Part shown: one piece after another, positions 35,749 through 48,200 of the stretch
How positions within the stretch are numbered: the stretch's first letter is position 1
Layout of the letters: every line of letters starts with the position of its first letter
Source: Serinus canaria
Taxonomy: Eukaryota; Chordata; Aves; Passeriformes; Fringillidae
Reading direction: 5' to 3'
NCBI RefSeq assembly: GCF_022539315.1
Contig: NC_066327.1
Location: forward strand, 13,060,995 to 13,124,994
DNA: 64,000 bases
Notes under the pieces: model-generated
Told to the model about the DNA's origin: nothing
Databases searched by the model: none
The model's input: only the letters and a program-made list of their open reading frames with translations
Program-made: the position numbers and the translations under genes

Positions 35749-38700
35749 CAGGGAGAGGTTGGAGTTGTCACTTCCCTCTTTAATGGAGACAGGAAAGGTA
35801 ATTAACAGCCAGCCTTGTGTACAGATTCCTATTTCATGGGGAAGATGACTCATTTTGGCTCTGAGCAAGCATGAGAATGAAATTAAACCAACTCCTGGTG
35901 CCACGCCAGTGACTTTGGCATTTTAAAAATATCTCCCCTCTGTGTCCCAACACAAGCTCACTATATTTTCAAAATCAGTATGTGCTTTGTGGGAACAGGG
36001 GTTTCCAGGCTCTCTCTGTAGGTGAAATACAGCTTTTATTTTCCTACTTGCATCCAAATTCAGCCATTTAGTAACCTCACAGTGTATTAGTTGTGTGGTT
36101 TTTATGTGCATCAACCCGTTTCCATAGAGTATTTAAAGTGTCCTCAAGGTTAGATTTATTGGAGCAGTCAAGGAGTTTGCAGAAGGGTGTCTTGGGCAGG
36201 ATATATGGAACATGATGTGGGGAAAGGCTGTAGTTATTCCCTCTGCTAAGAGTGTGCTCCCTTCAGCTCTCTCCTGCATCCCTGATAGGATGGAATGAGC
36301 CATGCTCTGTCTGGAGCTCCTCTCCATCTCCAAAGGGCTGTAGGTGTTTTGTGTGTGATGAGTCAATGGGAAACTCCAAACACAGCCACAATTTATACAT
36401 TAAAGTTTGGACAAAACTGCTGCAAATTCAATGCAGGACACACTGTAATAATGAGAGCAATGCATTCTTTGATTCACTGATGTGGGCTTACTCTGTTGTC
36501 CTCGTTGGGAAGTGACTGATGACCAGCTAGCCCTGCCTTGTCCTTCCTTCTGTCTCTTCATGCTGCAAGTCTTTGGTTGTTTCCCCCAGAACAATCTGTT
36601 CCATATTTGTGCCTGTCAGTGGGTGGCTGGGTGTCAGCCCCAGCTGGTGGGGAGGCTCTGCAGGCAGCTCTCAGGTGTGCCCAGGGCTGGTGAGGAACCC
36701 TTGTGCTGGGTGGGATCAGAGGGGGCAGCTACCTGCACCCTCAAGGAGGGAACTTCCTGAATGGCACATCCTGACACGTGGGAATTGCTGCTGGATGTGC
36801 CTCCTGCTCTGAGAGGGAGCTGGGGATGAGCAGCAGGGATGAGGGCAGGGCTCTGCTCCCTGCCCTGTGGAGTGGCTGTGAGTCTGTCTGTCTGTGCTGA
36901 TCACAGTTTCTCCAGGGTCACCTGTGCTCACACTGGGCCGTGAACAAATGAGTGAGAATTCCAGCTTGTATTTACCTTTCACAGCTGTGAAGGACTATCC
37001 AGTGCCTTTGAACTGCCCTGCCAATGTAATAACCAGAAATAAGACATATCTTGAGATATTCTAAATAAATTCCAGTGCTTGTGCTGTCAATTTTTTGTAC
37101 GATGTGGTAGAGACCTTGGAGTATTTTTAAAAATTTATTTATTAAGGAAGAACAGCTATAAATAACTCTCTACTGATGGACTGATTCATTACCTCCTCCC
37201 CTGCCCATTTCCAAAATAACAACCCAGATCCAGCTCCCCACCAGCTTTACCACAGCAGGAGCAGAATTTAGATAATGAGGGCATGAGGAAAAGGTTACCA
37301 AACAAAGCTAAGGGAGTTAAATTTAGAAAAGAAAGAGCTAACAGGTGGCTAGAGAAAAGGGAGGGAGGAAGACTTTGGAGAGGCAGTGAATAGAAGTGTG
37401 ATTGCATTCGTTATGGGGTTTGTATAATAGAGAAAATGTTGGGAGTAAAATAAACTCCATAAAGAAATATTTAAAAATGTATTGTTTGCAGAAAACTGTA
37501 ATCAATCTAACTGACAGTCAGAAAGGTCTATTTAAATTGCAGGGCTTCTCTCCCTTGCACTCCTACCAAAATCTGCTTCAATAAATTGGGAAGAGTATAG
37601 AAACAGATACTCTACATGACAAGTTAACCAATTTTTAAGTTCTAACTGGATATGCACCTCTCCCTTTCCTGTATTTTATGGTATGGTCTGACAGGATTTT
37701 GGTCCAAGGGCTCGTCTTGGAATGATAATACCAAGATCCAAAGGACTTCCAGACCTTTGCTGGCTCGTGTGTCTTCATACCAAGCTGGTTTTTTGCCTCA
37801 AAGCCAACTTTTATCAAAGGAAGCATATAAAAGCAGAGCTATAGCACAAAGTCATTTACCTGCTGCTTTCATTTGGCAGTGATAGCTTTGACTGCAACTG
37901 TGCTCCATAGACTGACTCCTAAAGCAGAGATTAATTGTCCGTGTGGGGGACTGAGATGCAGCTAAAGAAAGAAACTGAAGTTTGGCCAATGCCCTTGGTC
38001 TCACTTGTTGGAGGATATTGCCTGGGAGAAGGATTTGGTTCACAGTATGTGATAAGAGTGACTTTGTGAGTAACACAATGCTGGGATTTTTGTTGCTAGT
38101 TTTTCTTCCTTTTTTTAAAAAATTTTATTGCTACCAAGCTTTCTTAGTTTCTTGTTTTCTTCAAAATGGAAGAAAACTCCATCTTGGTCACAGAGCCCAG
38201 AGAGTTTTCAGATATATTTGACTATAGAAATAGTATTCATTTTTCACATTACTTATCTGCAATGCTACTTGGCTCTATCCATCAGTAATGGACTCCAGAA
38301 ATGCCTAGCTCTTCACATATGGAGCCTAAATGAATTTTCATATGCAAATATTAATGTTTCATGCATTTGAAGTTGGTCAGATGAATCCCAAATGAAGTGC
38401 TCCCTGTACAGAGCTGGAGTTTGGGAGTCTCAGCTGCACAACATTTCAGAGGTTTTTGTCAGCAGAGCAGTATTAAGCCCTTAGGTAATATACTTATTTA
38501 TACTTACTTGTTTATACTTAGTGGAAATCCTCCAAGGATTACTTTCTTTCTTCTTGTAGAGTTTGACTAGATTAAGGAGGTGTATTATGACAGAGCTGTG
38601 GCACTGCTGGGCTTTAGCTGAAGGAGTAGCTTCAATTTCTGCTGTCCCTGAACCATTGACTGTCAGCTGTGCATTGATAAGGCCACGGTCCTTTTATGGT

Positions 38701-40179
38701 TCCTAGATGTGGCCTGGTGTGTCAGAGCACAGCATCACCCTGAAGATGCTGTTCCAGTCTCTTTTCATGATTCAGGGACAAACTCTTGAATTTCTTCTTT
38801 GACATGATGGCAACTGACACCATTTTCAGAAATATTGGTTCTGAACAGGCGCATTTAGGCAGTGCCATAGCCATTGTTCTGAGGAGAATAACGAGGTTTT
38901 TATTTCTCTCTCCTCTGTTAATCCCTGGAAAATATAGCTCTGGCTGCCTCAGCCAGCTTTAAAAAGGAAAATGCAGCATGCAGACTCCTGGTCTTCACTG
39001 AGTGGAAATACTTTTGTTTTGGACATCCTTTTTGTTCAGCAGATTGGCCTAATCTCAGATGGCCTTTCGATCCAATTCTGCCCTGACTTTGATTGATGCT
39101 ATCTCTCTATTTGGGGATTGACTAATTAAGGCTGTGCTATCTAAAATCAGTTTTCTTTGCTTGTTGGTTTTTTGTTTTGTTGGGTTTTTTTCCATTCAAC
39201 TACTTTGAGTTTGAAATGGAGCAGGGCACCCTGTTGTACAACTTCTTTTAAAGTATTTTGTTTCCCAGTGTTAAAACCAAACCACATTTAAACTCTTTAC
39301 TTCAGAGTTTTCTCTGATCCAATCTACCTGTACATATTTAGTCCTATCACCATTTCAGATTACTCTGTTGTTAATTATAGTATTGATTGCCTCCTTCCCT
39401 CATTCATTTTTAAATTTTTTTGGCTTTTTAAACAGTAGCTTGAAATACTGCAGGCGAGTTTGCATAGCACATCCTTGAAATTGCACTTGGAGACTATTAC
39501 TTGGACAGTTCCTTTAGAGGCATTCTTGGAGGTCATTACAGTTTTTGTCAAGAGCAGTTTAATTCTCTGCCATTTTCCACTTTTGTTATTATTGTGGATT
39601 GTCATGGGAGCAGGTTAATTTAGTCCAATTTCCTTCTCTTGTTCTGTCCCTCATCTCATGAATGCAAACACGTGGAAACTGGACTCTGCAGAAGATTAAA
39701 CCTGTGGCAACAAGTAATTCCTGTGACAGAGGCTTTAATGAAAAGAGAAAAAGACCTTAAAATATCTCCTTTTATTTAATAAGGATAATCTGAGCAGTGG
39801 TAGGAGAACCACAGGAGGACAGCTGTGACCTGTGCTGGTCACACTGCAGGCCATGATGGGACTGGGCATGTGGGGAAGTGGCTCTGTGGGCAGGCAGGAT
39901 TAAAGCCCAACTCCTTGAAAAGCAGAGGGAGACCCAGGAGAAAATGTGCCTGAAGGGGCAGCAGCTGCAGGGGCTCATTCCACCCTGTGCCCTGCCCAGT
40001 GCCAAGGATAATGTGGGAATGGCCATCACCTGGCCAGCCTGTCTAGGGGCAGATGTGTAGGAAAAGGCAGGAGAAGTGAACAGACATTGAACCTGTCTCA
40101 GACAAATCTTTCCAGGTTTTGGCAGTTGCTGGATTAGAGGTGTTCAAGCCATGCCTTTAGGTACTAAGTCTTTGTGACT

Positions 40180-40330
40180 TTGTCTAGTCCTTTACTGAAT
40201 CCTTTTAAAACTCTTTGTCTCGTGCAATAACTTGTGTCAAGGAGTTCCATAAATTAACTGTGTAAAAAAGCACTTTATTTAATTTGTGTTAGACATGCTG
40301 CCTGATCATTTCATCAAATTCCACCCCTCA
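40180..40330 (+). repeat. Old interspersed repeat fragment shared by amniotes
   Basis: The order of words is GTCTAGTCCTTTACTGAATCC, then AAGGAGTTCCATAAATTAACTG, then TGTAAAAAAGCACTTTATTT. It ends AGACATGCTGCCTGATCATTTCATC. This follows an old repeat I know from turtle, crocodilian and bird sequences, which reads 'gagttccacaggttaact ... gtgaaaaa(g)tacttcctttt ... aacctgctgcctnttaatttcat'. I cannot name the family with certainty; an old CR1/L3-type LINE is one possibility. The copy is strongly diverged and non-coding. Confidence 0.5.
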
Positions 40331-42202
40331 CTCCCATTTATTAAGTTGGTGGTAGGTGCCCTCTCATTACCTTTCCACTCTGGATTTTGCAGACCTGTTA
40401 CTCCCCCTCCCATCACTCTCCTTCCATGCTCTAGAGAGAGCCCTTAAGGAATTCAGACCTGTTCAGCTTGGAGCTGCTCCTCAGGGTCAGTCAGTCCAGG
40501 AGGCTTTAGCATGGCTTTTAGGACAGCTTTTTGTAGCTGCAATCAGAGTTTGTTGTCACCTGCCTGTCATCCTAGGGAGAAAATCATTACTTTTTGTGAG
40601 TTTATTGGAGGCAGGGCTTTGACTGATGACTAATCCCAACTCTGGGTTTCTCCTAAGACTTGTCTCTTCTCTTGCTGGCTCTTCTCTTGACCTAGCCCTA
40701 AACCTCAGCATCCTTTGACCAGGGGAGGGAAGGGAGCAGGATGAGGAATAGATGCTGTATTTCAGTGAGATTGCCTGGTCCATCATTTAGATGTGAGTGT
40801 GAACTTAGCTCAGCAGGTCACTCAAACCCTCCTGTGCTGGCATCTCAGTGACTTTACTGAAAGCCAAACACACATAAACCTGCTGAGTTTAAGAGCTTCT
40901 GGCTTCTCCCTGCATCAGGATGAGAGGGATCTCCTTGCTGTGGCTCAGCTCTGACTGTGGTCCCCCTGATCCTGCCCTGCTGGGGTAAGGGTCAGTGCCT
41001 GCTCTGTGTCCCCAGGCTCCCTGGGAGTCACTTGGAGCAGTGAGTCCTCTGCCTCCTTGCCATCTGTGCTGCAGCATCTCTGGATCACTCACAAGTGTTA
41101 CTAAAAGGCTGCTGTGGCAGCAGCTTGGAGGTTACACCCACCATCTGAGAGGCTTTTCTTGCTGAAAACTGGCTCCCTTTTATGGGAAGAAATCAATATT
41201 TTTATAAGCTGAAGGTTGGGGTTTTTTTCCCCCCAGTTCTGGATGCTCCCAAAAGGAAAAATGTTTCCATCAGGTATTAAAATCTGGCTTTTGCTTTCAG
41301 CAGCAGGCAGGGATGTGTGTTATTACTGTACTTGGACTAAATGTCACTCAGGATAATACAGAGCTGCAGACAAGCACTGCTCTAAAAGCAGGCCCTTGTC
41401 TCTCTGCATTTCCTCAGCACACTGAATGTTTGGCTAAGCTCCAGGAACTTTCTAAACACAAACAAGCATTTATGTTTTAAGCCTTTTTATCAGTCTCTGC
41501 TCTGTCTGAGCTGGGATGTGGGCAGCCTTTCTAATAAGGTGCATGCAGAGTTGTTAATAGCTTTCCCATCCACCTGTGCAACAAAAATATCCCAAATTTT
41601 AAAAAATTAAATCACTAAAAGTTTAGTGTTTAAGAAGTACATTGCTAACTTCTTTTCACTAAGCAGTATTAGAAGAATGGGATAATTATGAATTTGAAAA
41701 AAACACTTTTTCTTAAGTAAATGGAGAGCTGCATGTGCCTGGTGAGGACATGAAATGCAAGTTGAAGTTTTTGGATGTGGCTTGTGCTGGAATGAACTTT
41801 GGCAGCACTGGCCCCTCCCTGTCCCCTGGCCAGAGGATGACAGTCCCACCAACTTCCAGTCAGGACAAATAACAACCCAGCTAATAGCACTTGTGCAGCT
41901 GTGTAAGGCAGGCAGCCATTCAGGATTTCTAGATGCATTTCTAACAGAAATAGCACTAACTACCTTTAATGGCAGGAACAGTGGGATTTGGGAGAGCAGG
42001 ATGCTGTGCCATCTCCAGCCCCCAACACTGTTTGAGGGTGCTGCCCTGGAGTCATTGCAGTCTCACTGGCATTTGGACTTGATGAAGTTTGAATTGCTGA
42101 TGCTTGAGATGAGCTTGTTGCAAACCCTAGCAAAGGATTCCAGGGCTTTTACTCTGCTCTCCTTCTTTCCCCAGACTTGCTGAGATGAAAAAGAGATGCA
42201 TT

Positions 42203-42238
42203 TAAAATACATACATTTAAATATGTAGATGTATTTTA
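42203..42238. repeat. AT-rich inverted repeat
   Basis: TAAAATACAT at 42203-42212 pairs perfectly with ATGTATTTTA at 42229-42238. Inside the 16-nt spacer, ACAT and ATGT can extend the stem with a small offset. Low sequence complexity makes a chance origin likely. Confidence 0.85.
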
Positions 42239-45195
42239 GATTTGAAGATGCAATCTGCAGCTCAGTCCTTAGTTTATGTCTCTTATGGCAGTGGGACAAT
42301 CTCCAAAATAAGCTGCTAGCTCTGAATGCTACCACAGCAAAACTTGGTCTCAAATAGTGCCTTGAAATAAAGTCTCATCAGCTGCAAGATGTGCTTTGTA
42401 TTCAGGATGTTGATCATATGGACTCATTTCCCATACATTTATGGGTCCCATGCTATCCTCTCCCTCCTTAGGCAGCAGCACAGTCCTCAAAAGTGAAATT
42501 TCAACATAAATGTTTGTCTCTTTGGATTCAAATTTCACTTGCATCAAATAGCATCTGAAATGATCTCATTTGTGTTTCCATCAAATAGGTAAGCAGGAAT
42601 TATTGAGTAATACCCAGGGTCTCTGTGGGGAGCTCAACAGAAGTCAGCTGCAGGTGTGCAGGTGTGGAAAGGGACAGGACTGGGGTCCCCCACCTGCATT
42701 TCCTGTGCTCCCTTATCAGGATCCTTATCAGTAAAAGAGCTGAGAAAGGGACACAGCAGCAGTGGGGCAGAGCAGCTCTGGAGAGCAGGGGTGTGATGGT
42801 GGCAGCTGCTCAGGAAGGTGGAGAAACACCAGGTCCTGCTGTGTCCAGACTGAAGGACACAGAGAGCTGAGGAGGGGACACTCCTGAGCAAGCTGCTGTC
42901 ACAGGAGTGGCTTCACGTGCTGAATGAATTGGGCTTTGAGGAGTAGTCTTTGATATGCCAGGCTTTTTCTCAAAAAAAAATCAAATATTTGTGTTCAACC
43001 ACAGTTCAGTTTTAAAACTCCAAGGTAGCACTGGAGTTCATCTGCCTCTCTTTCATTCCAGGAGTATTTATTTATTTTTTTCTCACCCCTGTTTCTGGCT
43101 GGTCCCTGTTAGCATGCAGCACTCCTTGCATCTAGAGATCAAAAAATCCTGTCTATATGACAGGACTATTGAAAGTAAAAAGGGGATAAAAGAGTGATAG
43201 CTGGGAATAAAGGCAATGTTGTGATTTCTCTAAAAGCACCCTTCTGAAGTGCAAGTGCTCCAAAAAGGCACCAGATGTTGTGTGTGTATTTTTAATATGG
43301 CTTTGACTAGAGGGAAGAGATAAAGATGGTTATCTCTAAAAAAGGGGTTTCAGGGCAGGAGATGATGAGCTGAAGACCAAATGCTCCTGTTGGTTTGTAC
43401 TTGTCAGGAGAGGAGGAACATTTCAGCTGATTGATCTTTGGGCTGGATCTTCTGTGTCTAGAAGGCAGCAGACACTTCACACCTGGAGCTTCTCAGCCTT
43501 TTTTCCTCACTAATGAAGAGGGGATGTGTTTGGCACCTGCTGTGCCTGGGGATTCCCTTCACTCCTGCCATGGGATCCCCTCAGGGTGCTCCAGGCAATG
43601 AACCTTCCCTGCAAAGCAGAACCCCAGCTCTGCCAAGAGAGAAGGAAAAAGTGACAGCAGCTGGCCCTGCCCACCCTGCTGTCCTGCTGGTCCTTGCACA
43701 GCCATCCCAGCCTGGGAAATGAGTTCTTGGAGGGGCTTCTTGGGTAAAGTTCTTGTTGGGGAGCTCTCTGCAAGGTAGGGAGAGGCTCAGGGCTGCAGAG
43801 GGAGTCAGATTGGTCCCTGCAGTCCAAGATCAAGGCTGGGGCTTGGCTGCCAGTTTCAGTCCTCCCAGGGACTTCTTCCTTTCCCTATTTTAGCAGCACA
43901 GGGTGTCTCTGGCTGCCCCAGATGGGCACTATCCCCCCAGGATGGATAGTGCATGGATCTTGGCCCCTGTGCTTCTCTTCAGGGAGAGCTCCTAGATGTG
44001 ACCCAGGGACAACTGGGAATGCTCTGTGAGAGAAATCCCCTGTTAAATGTTTGCAGGGGCACAACCTTGCTGAGATCAGAGGAGCTGTGGCAGGAGTTTC
44101 TGCTCAGCAGCTGTGAATTGTTAGCACTGCCAAGCCTCGATTCTGTTCCTGAACACATCTCCACTGGCAGGAGAAGCTGTGAACAAAACAAGGTGCTTGG
44201 GAGGAAAGGGAGTCAGCTCAGTGGGCTGGGAAGGCTGAGGGGTTTTTCTTTTCCCTCCTAGTCCTTTATCTGAACAACTCAAATTACAAAATGAGGCTGC
44301 TAATGCTGAGGTAGCCTGATGGTTGCCACGGGGGTCAAGGAGCCAGTGTGCTCCTGGTGCCAAATCACTAATGCTCTGAGTGGTGTGAGTCCCCTTCTGT
44401 GCCAGTCATTTCTGCTGAAAAGAGAGAAAAACAGGAGACAGGGAAGGAGCAGGCATCTCCTGGAAAAACCTGGGAGACTGCCCCAGAGCATGAGCCCTCC
44501 TGGGGCACAGTAGCAATCTCAATGTTTGTGGGCACATTGTTAAGGAAATGTTTTGCAGCTCTGTTGCAGATTGACCATCAAGAAAGCTTATTTAAGCATG
44601 ATTTCTCCCAGAACACTTAGTGGTTTTCTTTTCTTTGGACAAACACAGAAGGGTAAGATGGATCCATCCACAAAAGCTTCTGCTGCTTTCACCAGCAGAG
44701 CTGGCTGTCAGCTGGGATGGCCAGGAGCATCACTCTTGGAGCATCTCAGTAATTGGACTTTGCCAAGGAAGAAGTAAATAAAAGATACCCAGTGAGGATT
44801 GCTCCAATAGCTTGGATTTCACAAATTGAAAACATATTAACTTCTGACAGCTCTGTTCTTCTACAGACAAAACAGCTGCATTCCCAGGAGCTCTGTGCTT
44901 AAAGTTTTAAACCTTTTCCCTTCTGGTGAATTCTTTTTGCATCTAAAGAAGGATCCCAGAGCATTTTCTATTTTTTTACACTGTTTTGCACCTTGGTTTA
45001 TCATTCAACACCAAAGCCAGGAGGCTCAAAATGTTCTTTTGCATCTGATTTGGCAGCATTTCACTTCCACTTGGCACTGGGACGTGTGTTTATGTCTCTT
45101 ACTCCATGGGGTATGAGGCAGTAACAAATTTGGCCCTCTGGATATTTCTTACATTTGAACCCAGGGTTAGATACATTCTCTGGGACTCAGCAAGA

Positions 45196-45239
45196 TTCCA
45201 TTCATTTTTTCTTTCAAATTTCCATTCATTTTTTCTTTC
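45196..45239. repeat. 20-bp direct repeat, 24-bp period
   Basis: TTCCATTCATTTTTTCTTTC occurs at 45196-45215 and again, identical, at 45220-45239. The identity over 20 bases suggests a fairly recent slippage or tandem duplication. No function is apparent. Confidence 0.92.
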
Positions 45240-48200
45240 CTCTGCCCATCCTCTCTCTGTTCTTGGTGCCTGCTGATAACACTGAAGATAAAACCTTGCT
45301 TTAAGTTTTGGAGACAAAAAAATGTCAGGTGCATCTTAGAAACAAACTTGTAGTTGTAGTTGATGGCTGCTCTGTCCTGCTAGGCTGTGCACAGGGTATT
45401 CCAGACTGGAACACTTGGGGAGGAAGGAGACTTGTTCATATCTCATTACAGCTCTTTCTCAGGCTCACTGCTTTGCCTCAGTCTGCCAAAATAGTTGAGT
45501 AAATAGGGGCCTTCTTTTTTTTCCTTTTCCACGTGAATGAATTTGGCTTGTGGATTTTCCAGTAAATCACTAGAAAACTATTTGTGATTTGGCCTTCTTT
45601 GTATGACTTCTGCTCTGACTGCCAGTTACACCAAATAGAAAAACTGACAACAAGGCAGATTTATACTCCTTGTCTTAATACAAATTTGGGAGACTTCTTG
45701 CTTCGTAATGAACTGCAGCCAACCCTTTCCTGTATCCATGAGAAGGAGAGGTGGAGCCAAGGTTGTTTTGCTTACAAGTAGAGATGAGTGGAGCATGGAA
45801 GACTTGTGAGGCAACCATGCCAGGCAATGTTGAATGGAGCTGGGAGCACTGTTTTCCAGGCTCCTTGGGAAGCTGATGTGCTGCTTTTATGGCATTTTCA
45901 TGGAGACATCCCTTGAAAACACCCTAGCCTTGCATCCATCCTTTTTAACCTCCAGTGATCAGATTTGTGCCTTTGCAGAGAAGATCCCAAAAATTCATTT
46001 CTACTGAGCCTTTCCAGACATTGCTGACTGGCTTTCAAAACTTCAGCTTATAATTACTTTTGATTATATCAATGTTTATATGCTGCTGTGAGTGCTCTGG
46101 ACCAGATGGTACTGCTGTTGTTACCTGCATTGCAGAGGCAATTTGGCCCAAATGGTGCTGTTAAGTCACCCCCGAATGTCTCTCGGGTGTCAGAGTTAAA
46201 TATGAGCTTGTGTGAGTGTAACTTTTCCCTCCTACATATGAAACAGGACAAAGCAGGTAGGAAAGGAGAAAAAAGTGTAACCAAGCAGTACAGCTGATAC
46301 AAGGCTAATCCCTGGCAGCAGCTTTGGGATGTCACAGCACGAATGAGACAGCAGCCTTCAGACTTCACTAGTCATCCCAAAAGAGCAGGTCCCAGACACC
46401 TGGGAGAGGATTAGGAGAGCACAGAAGCAGAGAGGCTGTGCTGTTTTTGCAATCCTTTCCATCCCTGAGCTGCTCTCTGTGAAGGCATCCTGCAGACACA
46501 GCTGGGCAGAGGCAGGGCTGGAGACAGCAGGAAATTTCAGTGCTGCTCCAAGTGCTTCTCCCTCATCAGGGGGATTTAGTGTGGTCACTTAGAAAAGAGG
46601 CAGCTGGATTGATTTAGCAGCTGTTGTACTGTGTGGTACCTAATAAACTTGGCATCTAATGGAGGGAAGGCAAAGAAATCAGGGAGGCAGGTGGGAGTGA
46701 CCATAATCACAGCTGGCAGCACTCCTGATTTTACCAAATGTCTCGGGGTGTTTGGTAATGTTTGAGAGTCCTGTGATTATGCAGGACTGTTCTTTGCAAA
46801 GAGGGAACTAAAAGGTATTTCAAGAGACCATTCTGCTCATCCCTTCTGCATCCTCCCTGCTGTCTCTGCTGCATGTCCCACTGTACTCATCACCTTATTT
46901 GCCATGGCTCCTGCCCCTGATGTCTGCAATGCATCCAACCATAGGCTGAGCCTTTTGAAATGACAGCTTGGAATTAGGCACCCAAATCCTAGGAGATGTG
47001 CTGGACTTTGGCATCATTGCAAAACTCTGCCTTGGTGATGCTTTTGGTGCTGTGACTCTTTTGAAAGCCAGAAACCCAGGATGTATCTCCTTATTTCTCT
47101 TTGCTATTTATAATAAAACTTGGTTTGTGCTCTGGCAGTTGAACCAGCTGTGCCAAGCTAGGTGGGGTGGCTTTCTGGAGTAATTTCTTGTGTCTCTTTA
47201 CCATCCTATCAGGTACCTCCTGATATTATTTTTATGTGCATAAACACATCCATGGGAGCCACAGTCAGATGACTTCAATTCTTCAGGACTTCCTGAAGGC
47301 TGTGGGCTTTTCACAGGCTGCCTCTCCATTTCCCTAGAGGTCTCCCAAGGAAGTCAAAGTTCTCTACACATTTTATTGCCTTCTAAATCTTTGAAAAGCC
47401 AGTTCCATCTGGGCTGGGTAGATGTTGCAGTGGTATCTGCACATTGCTGGTGGGTTTGGCTGATTTGGGTTTCCTTTTGAGATCTGCTGTGAGTTTTCCA
47501 GATTCAAGTAATAAAACATGTCAAGGAACTAATATTTTCTATTGTTTCTCAGCTGCTAAGTTGCAGTTCCTGGCATTTCCAGGAGCAGGCAGAAATTTGA
47601 AGTAGATGGAATTAAATGGGTTTATATCTGGATGGGTCTCCTAAGACCTTGGACTGCTAAGTGTTGTCTAATCTAGAATAAAAGGCTGGTACTCATTATA
47701 GTCACCCTTGTATAAAGGGGAGGAGTCTGCAGGATTTGGGACCAGCAATTTCTGAAACTTTTACGCATAGTGGAGGTACTTAAAATCTCAATTTTGCAGC
47801 TGTTCACTTTATCAAAAGTGAGTCTGACCCAGCCCAGTGCTCAGCTCCTACACCTCTCTGCCTGCAAGCAGAGATGATTATTTCTTGCAGGATTTTTGCA
47901 TTGCTTAGCTTAGGCTGGAGTCCAGGTACTTAATTTTGGAGTTTCACAAAGAAAGTTATGTCAATTTTTTGAAGCATTAGCTTGTTGAGGGATATCTAAA
48001 TAGAACTGATGTGCTTGGTGCATGTGTCCCTTTCCAGTTCTTTTTGGTTTGTGTAACTCGTGTTCTCCTCATGCTTCACATTCATAACAAAAAAGAAAAG
48101 TTTCTCATTTACTTAGACTTTCCCCAAGTTTCAATACTTGTTATTTCACAGAGCATGAAGAAGCTGAATGCTATTATATTTCCTATTTACTGTTTGCAGT

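Larger units (their letters stand above)
31706..40179. other. Non-coding stretch with duplicated motif and candidate regulatory block
   Basis: No exon is recognised. At 31.66-32.22 kb two minus-strand frames overlap over about 140 codons each and resemble nothing I know. Within them a 16-bp word (AGGTGTAGCCCCAGGG) is repeated at 32006-32021 and 32030-32045. Near 35.65-35.9 kb a palindrome and a CpG-dense patch lie close together and are described separately. The rest is unique AT-rich sequence. The A+T-rich 37.6-37.9 kb and 38.6-39.1 kb blocks are non-repetitive and could include conserved sequence. Confidence 0.5.

Noticed and set aside
46167..46189. Hairpin CACCCCCGA/TCGGGTG
   Set aside because: It needs a two-base bulge and has only about seven pairs; this is weak evidence of structure.
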